Below, one piece after another: positions 9,106 to 19,121 of a stretch of DNA of 64,000 nucleotides. The stretch is from Halalkalicoccus sp. NIPERK01. GTDB taxonomy: Archaea; Halobacteriota; Halobacteria; Halobacteriales; Halalkalicoccaceae. The translations under genes were made by a program, and so were the position numbers. The stretch spans positions 974,403 to 1,038,402 of the forward strand of contig NZ_JASVVV010000001.1 of the NCBI RefSeq assembly GCF_030287405.1. Reading direction: 5' to 3'. Numbering within the stretch: the first letter of the stretch is position 1; each line of letters starts with the position of its first letter. The notes under the pieces are model-generated. The model was not told where the DNA came from and did not search any database. It saw only the letters and a program-made list of their open reading frames with translations.

Positions 9106-10566
9106 ATGACCACCTTCGACGCCGACGGGATCACGCTCGAACGGGTGCGTGAGAACGTCTGGGAGATCCCACGGGAGGACGGGATGCGCGTCCCCGCCCG
9201 CGTGCTCGCGAGCGAAGCCCTCCTGGAACAGATCAGCGACGACAAGACCCTCCAACAGCTGAAGAACACCGCCCACCTGCCCGGCATTCGGAAGTACGCG
9301 CTGTGTATGCCCGACGGCCACCAGGGATACGGCTTTCCAGTAGGGGGTGTCGCCGCGCTCGACGCCGAGGACGGCTGTATCTCGCCGGGTGGGGTTGGTT
9401 ACGACATCAATTGTGGTGTAAGAATGATGAAGACGGACCTCACCTACGCGGACGTCGACGGGCGCGAGGAGGAACTCGTCGACGCCCTGTTCGCGAACAT
9501 CCCCTCGGGACTCGGCGGCGGCGGCGTCGTCGAGAGCGGGATCGACACGGTCGAATCGATCCTCGACAGGGGGATGGAGTGGGCCTTGGAGGAGGGGTAC
9601 GCGACCCCGGAAGATCTGGCTCACTGTGAGGACGAGGGCGTCAGGAGCGACAGCGATCCCGCGGCGGTGAGCCAGAAGGCAAAGGACAGGGGGAAGAACC
9701 AGATCGGCTCGCTGGGATCGGGCAACCACTTCCTCGAGGTCCAGCGCGTGACCGACGTCTTCCGCGAGGACGCCGCCGACGCCTACGGCCTGAGCGAGGA
9801 CCAGATCGTCGTGCTCATCCACTGCGGGTCGCGGGGGCTGGGTCACCAAGTCTGTACGGACTACCTCCGGAAGATCGAGAAGCGCCACGGCGACCTGCTC
9901 GCTCGACTCCCCGATAAGGAACTCGCGGCTGCGCCCGCGGGCTCCGAGTTGGCCGAGGAGTACTACGGTGCGATGTGTGCGGCGATCAACTTCGCGTGGG
10001 TCAACCGCCAGCTCGTGATGCACCGGACCCGGGAGGTCTTCGAACGGGTGTTCGGGCGCGAGTGGGAGGAGATGGGAATGGACCTGCTCTACGACGTGGC
10101 CCACAACATCGCGAAGAAGGAGGTCCACGACGTCGAGGGCGAGGATCGCGAACTCTACGTCCACCGAAAGGGGGCGACGCGTGCGTTCCCCGCGGGCCAC
10201 CCCGAGGTGCCCGCCGCGTACCGTGAGGTGGGCCAGCCGATCATCATCCCCGGGAGCATGGGCGCTGGCAGTTTCGTCCTCCGGGGCGGCGAGCACTCCA
10301 TGACCGAGACGTTCGGCTCGACCGCCCACGGGGCAGGGAGAGTCATGAGCCGGACGCAGGCGAAAAAGGAGTTCTGGGGCGGCGACGTCCGGACCGACCT
10401 CCGGGATCAGGACCGCGTCTACGTCAAGGCACAGAGCGGCGCGACCGTCGCCGAGGAGGCCCCCGGCGTCTACAAGGACGTCGACGAGGTCGTGCGGGTC
10501 AGCGACGCGCTGGGGATCGGCGACAAGGTCGCGCGCACGTTCCCGGTCTGCAACATCAAGGGTTAG
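9106..10566 (+). CDS. rtcB: tRNA-splicing RNA ligase RtcB
   Basis: 486 aa, full length and without an intein. Motifs: PDGHQGYGFPVGG, GGVGYDINCGVRM with the Mn-binding Cys103, GSLGSGNHFLEV, HCGSRGLGHQV, and the guanylylated histidine in STAHGAGRVMSR (His408). RtcB joins 2',3'-cyclic-phosphate and 5'-OH RNA ends using GTP, completing tRNA (and in haloarchaea rRNA) intron splicing. Archease, its activator, is nearby. The 3' end overlaps a small convergent gene by 4 bp. Confidence 0.98.
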   Translation: MTTFDADGITLERVRENVWEIPREDGMRVPARVLASEALLEQISDDKTLQQLKNTAHLPGIRKYALCMPDGHQGYGFPVGGVAALDAEDGCISPGGVGYDINCGVRMMKTDLTYADVDGREEELVDALFANIPSGLGGGGVVESGIDTVESILDRGMEWALEEGYATPEDLAHCEDEGVRSDSDPAAVSQKAKDRGKNQIGSLGSGNHFLEVQRVTDVFREDAADAYGLSEDQIVVLIHCGSRGLGHQVCTDYLRKIEKRHGDLLARLPDKELAAAPAGSELAEEYYGAMCAAINFAWVNRQLVMHRTREVFERVFGREWEEMGMDLLYDVAHNIAKKEVHDVEGEDRELYVHRKGATRAFPAGHPEVPAAYREVGQPIIIPGSMGAGSFVLRGGEHSMTETFGSTAHGAGRVMSRTQAKKEFWGGDVRTDLRDQDRVYVKAQSGATVAEEAPGVYKDVDEVVRVSDALGIGDKVARTFPVCNIKG

Positions 10567-10766
10567 CGCACCCGGAACGGGTTGTCCTCGTCGGCGTCCT
10601 CATCGGGGTAGCGCTTTCGCGCGCTGAGCGTGACCGACGCCTCGGGCGTCTCGTCGTCCTCCCACGGGCTCTCGTAGACCGAGAGTTCGGCGTCGGTGAC
10701 GGTCCATCCGGCCGATTCGAGCAGCTCGACGAGTTCGCGCTGATCGGCGAGGATCTCCTCGTCCAT
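10563..10766 (-). CDS. Small conserved-looking haloarchaeal protein, unknown
   Basis: 67 aa, acidic. The N-terminus MDEEILADQRELVELLESAG looks like one amphipathic helix followed by strands (GWTVTDAELSVYE, PEASVTLSARKRY), so a compact alpha/beta protein. I choose the ATG at 10766 since the 24 residues in frame upstream are basic and unlike a haloarchaeal protein. It is convergent with rtcB (4-bp overlap). I do not recognise the family. Confidence 0.6.
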   Translation of the reverse strand: MDEEILADQRELVELLESAGWTVTDAELSVYESPWEDDETPEASVTLSARKRYPDEDADEDNPFRVR

Positions 10767-10806
10767 GGTTCCCGCTACGTCGTCAGCCCCCTTATCCTTC
10801 TGCCTG

Positions 10807-11151
10807 CTACGGCCGTCTGCCGGGTCCACGCGGACCACGCGGTCCGATCCCGGCCCCGATCTCGACGTACTCCGATGGCGGCGCGGGATCGACCTCCTCG
10901 CCGGCCTCGAACCGGACGAAACTCAGGTAGAAGGGCTCGCCACACCCGCCGGTGTCGCTCTCGTCCGCGAGGGTTCCGTCCTCCCCGCAGACGAACCGGA
11001 CGCCGTCGCTCTCCTCGTAGGCCTCCTCGGGGGTGACGTACTCCCACCCCTCGAGGGGATAGGGCGTCACCGACTTGTCGGCGAGGTAGGCGTCGCGTTC
11101 GAGTTCGGCGATCGCTCCACAGCGCGGGCAGTAGTAGGTGACGGCGACCAT
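10807..11151 (-). CDS. Small zinc-ribbon protein, unknown function
   Basis: 114 aa. An N-terminal CPRCG knuckle (Cys8, Cys11) is followed by a second half-site (VCGEDG then GGCGEPF), making a likely zinc ribbon. The C-terminal tail (about 100-114) is Gly/Pro/Arg-rich. No enzyme motif. Such small ribbons in haloarchaea often bind nucleic acid or protein, but nothing here shows which. It is divergent from the eIF-2B-like gene, with the structured element at 11240-11445 between them. Confidence 0.72.
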   Translation of the reverse strand: MVAVTYYCPRCGAIAELERDAYLADKSVTPYPLEGWEYVTPEEAYEESDGVRFVCGEDGTLADESDTGGCGEPFYLSFVRFEAGEEVDPAPPSEYVEIGAGIGPRGPRGPGRRP

Positions 11152-11239
11152 AGTTCGTGTAGTGGCCGGGACCGTTTAGCTCTGCGGCGCGGCGACTGCC
11201 TGCTATCGATACCGCAGGCGACGGGGTGGCCGGCGCGAA

Positions 11240-11445
11240 CGCAGGCGGCGCTTTCGCCGCCTGCGTGAGCGGGGCGGGGAAGGGCTGGCGTCCCTGAGAG
11301 CAGCCGTCCGGCCGGACGGCTGCGATGCGGTCCTGGCGGTCCCCGAAAACCTCCGGTTTTCGGGACCCAGAAAGGCCGCTTCGCGGCCTTTCTTAGGGAC
11401 ATGAAAAGGGCGAGCGGAGGCTGCCAAGCCGGAGCGAGGGCTTTC
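11240..11445 (+). repeat. Multi-hairpin repeat element, copy A
   Basis: Four strong stems in 206 bp: H1 11240-11250/11255-11265 (11 bp, 4-nt loop); H2, a 22-bp perfect palindrome at 11301-11322; H3 11342-11351/11355-11364 (A/T-rich core, 3-nt loop); H4 11369-11379/11383-11393 (11 bp, TTC loop). Between stems are linkers shared with copy B at 37587-37838: 11275-11294 (19 of 20 identical), CCTGGCGGTC at 11332-11341 (identical), CATGAAAAGGGCGA at 11400-11413 (identical) and GAGGGCTTTC at 11436-11445 (identical). The stems themselves differ between copies yet still pair. It fills the 332-bp gap between divergent genes and ends 38 bp before the eIF-2B-like ATG. The transcribed strand is unknown. 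Confidence 0.8.
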
Positions 11446-11483
11446 GTCGGAAGGTCTTTGCCCCGAGACCGAGAGGATCGGGT

Positions 11484-12335
11484 ATGATCGACGAGACGGT
11501 CGAGGAGATCGAGGAGATGCAGACGCACAGTTCCTCGATCGTGGCTGTCAAGGCCGCCCGCGCGCTCTCGGAACTGACCGGCCGCGAGTACGCGACGGTC
11601 GAGGAGTTCGTCCGCGACGTCGAGCGAAACAGTTCGGTGCTCCGGCGGGCGAACCCCTCGCACGCATCGCTGTACAACGTCCAGCGGACGATCACGCGCG
11701 AGGTAGAGGAGGCAGACCCCCAGACCGTAGAGGAGGGGAAGGCGGCGCTCACGGCCGCGATCGAGAAGGTCGTCGACCGGATCGAGGACGGGAAGGCCCG
11801 GGCCGCGGCACACACCGCCGACTACCTCGAGGACGGCATGACGCTTCTGACCCACGACTACTCCTCGACGGTGAACGCGGCGATCGAGCGGGCTGTCGGC
11901 GGGGGCGTCTCGCTGTCGGTCTACGTCACCGAGGCCCGGCCCAGACTCGCGGGCCGCAAGACCGCCCGCCGACTCGCCGGGATGGACGGCGTCGAGCCGA
12001 CGCTGATCGTCGACAGCGCCGCCGGCACCTACCTCGACGAGTGTGACTGCGTGCTGATGGGGATGGACTGTCTGGTGAGCGATACGCTCTACAACCGCAT
12101 CGGCACCTATCCAATCGCGGCGACCGCCGCGGACCTCGACGTGCCGATGTACGTGACCGGATCGGGGGCGAAGCTCATCGACGGCGGCTTCGTCTTCGAG
12201 AACGAGTATCGCCCGGCCAGCGAGGTGATGCTCGAACCGGTCGAGGGGTTCGCAATCGAGAACCCGCTGTACGACGCGACCCCGGTTCGGCTTCTCGACG
12301 CGATCATCACCGACGACGGGGCCATGTCGCTCTGA
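11484..12335 (+). CDS. eIF-2B alpha/ribose-1,5-bisphosphate isomerase family protein
   Basis: 283 aa. The N-terminal helical domain (about 1-100) contains EEMQTHSSSIVAVKAARAL; the C-terminal Rossmann-like domain includes VSLSVYVTEARPRLAGRKTA, the DCVLMGMDCLVSDTLYNRIGTYPIAATA stretch (here broken by family variation) and VTGSGAKLID. Members act either as regulatory eIF-2B-like proteins or as sugar-phosphate isomerases (R15P isomerase, MtnA). At 283 aa it is shorter than archaeal R15P isomerases (about 320 aa), so I do not assign the reaction. Confidence 0.85.
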   Translation: MIDETVEEIEEMQTHSSSIVAVKAARALSELTGREYATVEEFVRDVERNSSVLRRANPSHASLYNVQRTITREVEEADPQTVEEGKAALTAAIEKVVDRIEDGKARAAAHTADYLEDGMTLLTHDYSSTVNAAIERAVGGGVSLSVYVTEARPRLAGRKTARRLAGMDGVEPTLIVDSAAGTYLDECDCVLMGMDCLVSDTLYNRIGTYPIAATAADLDVPMYVTGSGAKLIDGGFVFENEYRPASEVMLEPVEGFAIENPLYDATPVRLLDAIITDDGAMSL

Positions 12336-12426
12336 AGCGGTCCTTCGAACCGAGCCCTCGAACGAGATCCCCGCGAGATGACCCGCCGGGCGCAAGAACT
12401 ACCCGGTGGCCGCTCACACGGGGGAC

Positions 12427-13320
12427 ATGGACTGGTCCCACGAGGAGGCGATCGTCAACGGCGTCCGGCTCCACTACGTCGAGGCGGGGGAGGGACCGCT
12501 CGTCGTCCTCCTCCACGGGTTTCCCGAACACTGGTACAGCTGGCGCGAGCAGATCCCCGCGCTCGTCGAGGCGGGCTACCGGGTCGTCGCCCCCGACATG
12601 CGCGGGTACAACCGCTCGGAGAAACCGCCCGGCGTGAGCGCCTACCGGATCGGGAACCTCGTCGAGGACGTCCGCGCGCTGATCGCCCACTGCGGGGCCG
12701 ACCGCGCCCACCTCGTCGGCCACGACTGGGGCGGCGTCGTCGCGTGGGAGGTCGCCGCCCGCCACCCCGACAGCGTCGATCGGCTCGTCGTCCTCAACGC
12801 ACCCCACCCGAGCGCGTATCGCCGCGAACTCTGGAACCCCGAGTCCGATCAGGCGAAACGCTCGTGGTACGTGCTGTTCTTCCAACTGCCGTGGCTGCCC
12901 GAACTCCTCGTTCGAGCCGGGCGAGGGCGCCTGCTGGAATCGCTGTTTCGGGGAGGTGCAGCGAATCCCGAGGCGTTCGACGACGAGGCGATACGCCGCT
13001 ACACGGAGGCCTGCCTGCGGCCGGGTGCGATGACCGCGATGCTCAACTACTACCGGGCGCTGTTCCGGGGGACGCTCCGCTCGAAGGTCCCCGGACGGAG
13101 CCTGCCCGATGCGACCACCAGCGACGGGCTGATCGGCCGGCCCACGCTCCTCGTCTGGGGCACGGACGACGAGGCGCTCTCGGAGCGCCTCACCGAGGGA
13201 CTCGAAAAGTGGGTGCCAGACGTCGAGGTCGAACGGGTAGCGGGCGCGAGCCACTGGGTCCAACTGGACGCCCCCGAGCGGGTCAACGACGCTCTCGTCG
13301 GATTCCTCAGTCGAGGCTGA
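12427..13320 (+). CDS. Alpha/beta hydrolase, epoxide hydrolase/dehalogenase type
   Basis: 297 aa from ATG 12427 (a GTG at 12406 adds 7 residues). Motifs: HGFPEHWYSWREQ (oxyanion loop), nucleophile elbow VGHDWGGVVAWE with Asp100 instead of Ser, WGTDDEAL (acid region), and GASHWVQLDAPERV (catalytic His). The Asp nucleophile and HGFPE are the hallmark of soluble epoxide hydrolases and haloalkane dehalogenases. The predicted chemistry is attack of Asp on an epoxide or C-halogen carbon. The 3' end overlaps the convergent dehydrogenase gene by 14 bp. Confidence 0.88.
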   Translation: MDWSHEEAIVNGVRLHYVEAGEGPLVVLLHGFPEHWYSWREQIPALVEAGYRVVAPDMRGYNRSEKPPGVSAYRIGNLVEDVRALIAHCGADRAHLVGHDWGGVVAWEVAARHPDSVDRLVVLNAPHPSAYRRELWNPESDQAKRSWYVLFFQLPWLPELLVRAGRGRLLESLFRGGAANPEAFDDEAIRRYTEACLRPGAMTAMLNYYRALFRGTLRSKVPGRSLPDATTSDGLIGRPTLLVWGTDDEALSERLTEGLEKWVPDVEVERVAGASHWVQLDAPERVNDALVGFLSRG

Positions 13321-14416
13321 CCCGCTCGCCGCTCGCGTCGCTCCCCTCGATCGCCGCGAGTACGCGCTGGGTCGCCAGTCCGTCCTCGAAGCTCGGTTCG
13401 AACTCGTCGCCCGATTCCACTGCGGAAAGGAACTCGTAGTTCTCGTGGACGAACGTGTGTTCCCAGCCGATGACGTGGCCCGGCGGCCACCAGTGGTCGA
13501 TGTACGGGTCCTCGGGGTCCGTGACAAGGATCGTCTCGAAGCCCCGGGAGCCCTCGCTGAGGTGTTCGAGTTCGTTCAGCCGCTCGAGCGAGAACTTGAT
13601 GCTCCCCTTCGACCCCTCGATCTCGATCGTGTGGTCGTTCTTGTGGCCGGTCGCGAAACGGGAGGCCTCGAAACTCCCCATCGCGCCGCTCTCGAACTCG
13701 GCCTGGGCGGTGTAGGCGTCGTCGACGGTCACCTCGCGGGTCTCGCCGTCCTCGGTGGGGCGTTCCTCGACGAACGTTCGGAGCTGGCCCGAGACCTCGG
13801 TGATCTCGCCTGCCCGTCCGCCGACGAGGAAGCGTGCGAGGTCGATCGTGTGCGCGCCCAGATCGCCGAGCGCGCCCGAACCGGCGAGTTCCTCGTCGTT
13901 TCGCCAGCTCCAGGGCGCCTCGGGGTCGACCAGCCAGTCCTGGAGGTACCGGCCCCGAACGTGGTGGATCTCACCGATCTCACCGCCCTCGATCAGTTCC
14001 TTCGCGTAGCGGATCGCGGGGACGAACCGGTAGTTGAAGGCACAGCCCGCGGGGACGCCCGCCTCGCGGTAGGCCTCGGTCATCGCCTCCGTCCCCTCCA
14101 GCGTCGGCGCGAGCGGCTTCTCACAGAAGACCGGTACCCCTGCTTCGAGCGCCTCGATCGAGTACTCGGGGTGGACGAAGTTCGGCCCGAGGTTGTAGAA
14201 GACGTCGACCTCCTGGATGGCCTCCGCGGGGTCGGTGGTCGTCCGCGAGAACCCCAGTCGCCCGGCGGCCTCCGCCAGTGCCTCCTCGTCGCGCCCCACG
14301 AGCACCTCCCGGTTGATCTCCGGTGCGTCCGGGAAGAACATCGGCAGGCGTGCCATCGCGTTCGAGTGGGCCTTGCCCATAAAGCGGTAGCCGAGTACGC
14401 CAATATCGAGCGTCAT
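13307..14416 (-). CDS. Gfo/Idh/MocA family dehydrogenase 1
   Basis: 369 aa. An N-terminal NAD(P)-binding Rossmann fold begins DIGVLGYRFMGKAHSNA; the family EKP motif is CEKPLAPTLEG, and the C-terminal domain carries the substrate/catalytic motif LGDLGAHTIDLARFLVGG (Asp and His). Such enzymes oxidise sugar or inositol hydroxyls with NAD(P). It is divergent from the zinc alcohol dehydrogenase, with a shared 115-bp promoter region, and belongs to the sugar-catabolism island. The substrate is unknown. Confidence 0.92.
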   Translation of the reverse strand: MTLDIGVLGYRFMGKAHSNAMARLPMFFPDAPEINREVLVGRDEEALAEAAGRLGFSRTTTDPAEAIQEVDVFYNLGPNFVHPEYSIEALEAGVPVFCEKPLAPTLEGTEAMTEAYREAGVPAGCAFNYRFVPAIRYAKELIEGGEIGEIHHVRGRYLQDWLVDPEAPWSWRNDEELAGSGALGDLGAHTIDLARFLVGGRAGEITEVSGQLRTFVEERPTEDGETREVTVDDAYTAQAEFESGAMGSFEASRFATGHKNDHTIEIEGSKGSIKFSLERLNELEHLSEGSRGFETILVTDPEDPYIDHWWPPGHVIGWEHTFVHENYEFLSAVESGDEFEPSFEDGLATQRVLAAIEGSDASGERVSLD

Positions 14417-14497
14417 GTGGGCTCGTTCACCGCTCGTGTAGTTAGGAGTTTCCGTCCCGGAGGTGCTCGGTTCAGCCGTTGCGATAACAGGCCACGC

Positions 14498-14505
14498 CTT
14501 TATCC
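14498..14505 (+). promoter_or_regulatory. TATA element of the zinc alcohol dehydrogenase gene
   Basis: CTTTATCC lies 27-34 bp upstream of the ATG at 14532, matching the spacing expected for a leaderless haloarchaeal transcript and supporting that start over an in-frame codon upstream at 14463. Confidence 0.5.
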
Positions 14506-14531
14506 AGACGACTGTCGAGTATCTAATCGTC

Positions 14532-15674
14532 ATGAAAGCGCTCCGCTGGCACGGCGAGGGGGACGTCCGCGTCGACGAGGTTCCCAAACCCGAGATCGAG
14601 GAGCCGACCGACGCGATCGTCGAGATCACCGCGACGGCGATCTGTGGCTCGGACCTGCACCTCTACAACGACTTCATGCCAGGGATGGAGGAGGGCGACA
14701 TCCTCGGCCACGAGCCGATGGGCGAGGTCGTCGAGACCGGCGAGGCGGTCGAGAACCTCCAGGAGGGCGACCGGGTCGTGGTCCCCTTCACGATCAGCTG
14801 TGGCGAGTGCTGGTTCTGCGAGAACGATCTGTACTCGCTGTGTGACGAGACAAATCCGAACGCCGAGATGGCCGCCGAATCGATGGGCCACTCCCCGGCC
14901 GGCCTCTTCGGCTTCTCGCACACCCTCGGTGGGTACGACGGCGGGCAGGCCGAGTACCTGCGGGTACCCCACGCCGACGTCGGACCGATCACGATCGACT
15001 CGGACCTCTCGGACGAGGAGGTGCTGTTCCTCTCGGACATCTTCCCGACGGGCTACATGGCCGCCGAGAACGCCGAGATCGAGGACAACGACACCGTCGC
15101 AGTCTGGGGCTGCGGTCCCGTCGGCCAGTTCGCCGTCCAGAGCGCGTGGATGATGGGCGCGGATCGGGTGATCGCGATCGACCGGATCGAAGAACGACTG
15201 GAGATGGCCGAGGGCCACGCCGACACCGAGGTGATCGACTACTCCGAGGACGACGTCTACGAGTGGCTGATGGACGAGACCGACGGGCGCGGGCCGGACC
15301 GGTGTATCGACGCCGTCGGCTCGGAGGCCCACCACACCTGCGTCGACGTCCCCGACGAGCCGGATCGCCCGTACGTACTCCAGGAGGCGGTCAAGTCCTG
15401 TCGCAAGGGCGGGACGCTCTCGATCCCCGGCGTCTACATCGACGGGATGGACGACGCGCCAATGGGCCCGCTGATGAACAAAGCCCTCACAGTGAACACC
15501 GGCCAGACCCACGTCCAGGCCTACCTGAACCCGCTGCTCGAAAAGATCGAAAACGGCGAGATCGACCCGGCCGAGATCATCACTCACCGGGGCTCGCTCG
15601 AGGACGGTCCGGAACTCTACGAGACGTTCAATAACAAGGACGACGACTGCATCAAGGTCGTTCTGGAGCCGTAA
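14532..15674 (+). CDS. Zinc-dependent alcohol dehydrogenase (MDR family)
   Basis: 380 aa. Catalytic-zinc ligands in [11 protein letters not shown] and [10 protein letters not shown]; a structural zinc loop [15 protein letters not shown] with four cysteines; Rossmann motif [12 protein letters not shown]. The length and the long insert after the structural zinc resemble the glutathione-independent formaldehyde dehydrogenase/threonine dehydrogenase branch rather than short ADHs. It probably oxidises an alcohol or polyol with NAD(P)+. It lies between two sugar genes and divergent from dehydrogenase 1. The ATG at 14532 gives the family start MKALRWHG. Confidence 0.92.
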   Translation: MKALRWHGEGDVRVDEVPKPEIEEPTDAIVEITATAICGSDLHLYNDFMPGMEEGDILGHEPMGEVVETGEAVENLQEGDRVVVPFTISCGECWFCENDLYSLCDETNPNAEMAAESMGHSPAGLFGFSHTLGGYDGGQAEYLRVPHADVGPITIDSDLSDEEVLFLSDIFPTGYMAAENAEIEDNDTVAVWGCGPVGQFAVQSAWMMGADRVIAIDRIEERLEMAEGHADTEVIDYSEDDVYEWLMDETDGRGPDRCIDAVGSEAHHTCVDVPDEPDRPYVLQEAVKSCRKGGTLSIPGVYIDGMDDAPMGPLMNKALTVNTGQTHVQAYLNPLLEKIENGEIDPAEIITHRGSLEDGPELYETFNNKDDDCIKVVLEP

Positions 15675-15679
15675 GGGCT

Positions 15680-16651
15680 CTATTCGGCCCAGTAAGCCTC
15701 GCCTGGCGTCGTCTCAAAGACCGCCCGTTCCAACAGGTCGACGGCCTTCTCCAACCCCTCGTTCGCGCTCGTCAGCGAGTCCTCGTGCTCGATGCTGAGC
15801 ACGTCGTCGTAGCCGACCATTCTGAGAGTACTCACGACGTCCTTCCAGTGGCTCTCGCCGTGGCCATACCCGATGGAACGGAAGAGCCACGACCGCTCCG
15901 GCTCGTCGGTGTACGGCGTCGTGTCGAGCACGCCCTTCTCCCTCGCCTGGGCCTCGTAGACCTTGGTGTCCTTCGCGTGGACGTGGTGGATCGCGTCGCG
16001 CTCGCCGAGATACCTGATCGCATCAGTAATGGAAATCCCCTGCCAGTACAGATGCGAGGGGTCGAAGTTCGCGCCGATGCGTTCGTTGGTCTCCTCGCGC
16101 AGTCGGGCCAGCCCGTGGGGTTCGTACACCAGCATGTTCGGGTGCATCTCGATGGCCACGTCCACGCCGTGATCCGCGGCGTGCTCCGCGATCTCGCGCC
16201 AGTAGGGAATCGCGACCTCCTCCCACTGGTACTCGTGGGCGTCGGCGTGCTCGGTCGGCCACGGCGCGGTGATCCAGTTGGGCACCTCGTCGTTCGGTCC
16301 CCCGGCCGGGAGCCCCGAAAAGCAGGTGACGACGCCGACGTCGAGTTCGTCGGCGAGTTCGATGGCCTCGCGGAGTTCCGTGTCGGCCTCGTTCGCGTGT
16401 CCGTCGTCGGGGTGGATCGGGTTGTTGTGGGTCGCGAGCGCGCTGATCCGCAGGTCGTGTTCGTCGAGTTGGTCCCGTAGCTCCGACTGGGCCTCCTCGT
16501 CGCCGAGGTACTCCTCGCGGGGCAGGTGGTCGTCGCCAGGGGCCCCGCCACAGCCGAGTTCGACCGCGCCGACGCCGATGTCGGAGAGATACGAAAAGGC
16601 CTCTTCACGGGACTGTCCGCCCAGCGGGACGGTGAGTACGCCGATGTCCAT
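15680..16651 (-). CDS. Sugar isomerase/epimerase-type TIM barrel protein
   Basis: 323 aa, xylose-isomerase-like (AP endonuclease 2) barrel. Metal-ligand motifs in order: VAIEMHPNMLVY (Glu), GANFDPSHLYWQG (Asp, His), IHHVHAKDTK (His) and LSIEHEDSL (Glu). Family members include sugar isomerases, inosose dehydratase and the lyases that cleave 3-keto-glycosides. It lies 44 bp downstream of Gfo/Idh/MocA dehydrogenase 2 on the same strand, so an oxidise-then-isomerise or oxidise-then-cleave sequence is likely. The exact reaction is not decided by sequence. Confidence 0.9.
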   Translation of the reverse strand: MDIGVLTVPLGGQSREEAFSYLSDIGVGAVELGCGGAPGDDHLPREEYLGDEEAQSELRDQLDEHDLRISALATHNNPIHPDDGHANEADTELREAIELADELDVGVVTCFSGLPAGGPNDEVPNWITAPWPTEHADAHEYQWEEVAIPYWREIAEHAADHGVDVAIEMHPNMLVYEPHGLARLREETNERIGANFDPSHLYWQGISITDAIRYLGERDAIHHVHAKDTKVYEAQAREKGVLDTTPYTDEPERSWLFRSIGYGHGESHWKDVVSTLRMVGYDDVLSIEHEDSLTSANEGLEKAVDLLERAVFETTPGEAYWAE

Positions 16652-16695
16652 ACGGGGGCGTGAACTCGGACGAGAATAAATCCCGGTGGTCGCGC

Positions 16696-17781
16696 TCACT
16701 CGACGACCATCGGCCGTTCGTCGAACCGGATCGTCCGTCCCTCCTCGCTGGAGCGGTAGATCGCGTCGATCACCCGCTGGACGAGCAGCCCCTGTTCGAC
16801 GGTGTTTCGCCCCGGTGGCTCGCCCTCGGCGACCGCCTGCAGGAAGGTCTCCTGTTCGGCGGCGTGGGCGTCTCGCTCGCGGGTCTTGACCTGCGTGTCG
16901 TTGAAATGCGGCGAGCCGTCGGCGCTGGTCTCGTAGATGGTCATCTCGCCGCTCGCCCGGTCGAAGCGGGCCCCGGCGTCGCTACCGCGAACGACGAACT
17001 CGTTGTCCGTCGGGCGGTTGGCCGCCCACGCGACCTCCAGCGAGACGGTCTTGCCGTCCGCACAGCGGATGAAGGCGCTGACCGAGTCCTCGACGTCGAA
17101 GCGCTCGTGTCCCCCGTCGTCGCCCCACATCTGGAGGTAGGTGTAGTCCTCGCGCGTCCCGAACTCCGCGCGAGTCACGCCGGTGACCTCGCGTATCTCG
17201 GGGAAGTCGAGCACGTAGAGCGCGAGGTCCAGCGCGTGGACGCCGATGTCGATCAGCGCGCCGCCGCCCGCGATCTCGCGAGAGGTGAACCACGAACCTC
17301 GGCCGGGGATCCCGCGCCTGCGGACGTAGTTGGCCTCGACGTGCGAGAGGTCGCCGAACCGGCCCCGATCGCGTTCGGTCGTCAGCACCTCGATCGAGGG
17401 GAGATACCGGTTGTGGAAGCCGACCATACAGAACCCCTCGGAGGCCTGGACGGCCGCGGCGATCCGTTCCGCGCTCTCGACGGAGTGGGCGAGCGGCTTT
17501 TCGAGCAACACGTCGAGCCCCGCGTCGAGCGCCGACACCGCGTACTCCTCGTGGAACTTGTTGGGCGTGGTGACGATGATCGCGTCGGCGATCGAGTAGA
17601 GTTCCTCGTGGTCCTCGTAGGTCGCGACGCCGTAGTCGCGTTCGAAGCGCTCGCGAGCCTCGGGGAGAACGTCCATCCCGCCCACGATCTCGGCCCCGTA
17701 GTTCCGCAGGCGGTCCGCGTGGTAGCGACCGATGTTTCCGAGGCCGATGACCCCGATTTTAACGTCTCGTGGATCGTTCAT
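16696..17781 (-). CDS. Gfo/Idh/MocA family dehydrogenase 2
   Basis: 361 aa. Rossmann motif VIGLGNIGRYHADRL, EKP motif LLEKPLAHSVES, and the C-terminal catalytic stretch GGALIDIGVHALDLALYVL. NAD(P)-dependent oxidation of a cyclic polyol or sugar is expected. It is only distantly similar to dehydrogenase 1, so the two probably act on different positions or substrates. It is followed by the TIM-barrel isomerase and lies 136 bp downstream of the sugar ABC ATPase gene on the same strand. An imperfect inverted repeat (CGAAAG...CTTTCG, 17794-17818) sits just upstream. Confidence 0.92.
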   Translation of the reverse strand: MNDPRDVKIGVIGLGNIGRYHADRLRNYGAEIVGGMDVLPEARERFERDYGVATYEDHEELYSIADAIIVTTPNKFHEEYAVSALDAGLDVLLEKPLAHSVESAERIAAAVQASEGFCMVGFHNRYLPSIEVLTTERDRGRFGDLSHVEANYVRRRGIPGRGSWFTSREIAGGGALIDIGVHALDLALYVLDFPEIREVTGVTRAEFGTREDYTYLQMWGDDGGHERFDVEDSVSAFIRCADGKTVSLEVAWAANRPTDNEFVVRGSDAGARFDRASGEMTIYETSADGSPHFNDTQVKTRERDAHAAEQETFLQAVAEGEPPGRNTVEQGLLVQRVIDAIYRSSEEGRTIRFDERPMVVE

Positions 17782-17917
17782 TGGAGGAACTAGCGAAAGT
17801 CATGGGATTACCCTTTCGTTCATGCTCGTGTCGGGTGGTTCACGTGTCGTTCGTCGTACGGCGCTACTTCGTCCACTCGCGTCGTGTACGTATTGTTATG
17901 CTGACGATAAAGGACGC

Positions 17918-19114
<1,197 letters not shown>

Positions 19115-19121
19115 TGGTGTA

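Noticed and set aside
11067-12395. Open frames on the minus strand through element A and the eIF-2B-like gene
   Set aside because: They are antisense shadows. The similar short peptides they share with the reverse strand of element B reflect the repeated DNA, not a gene.
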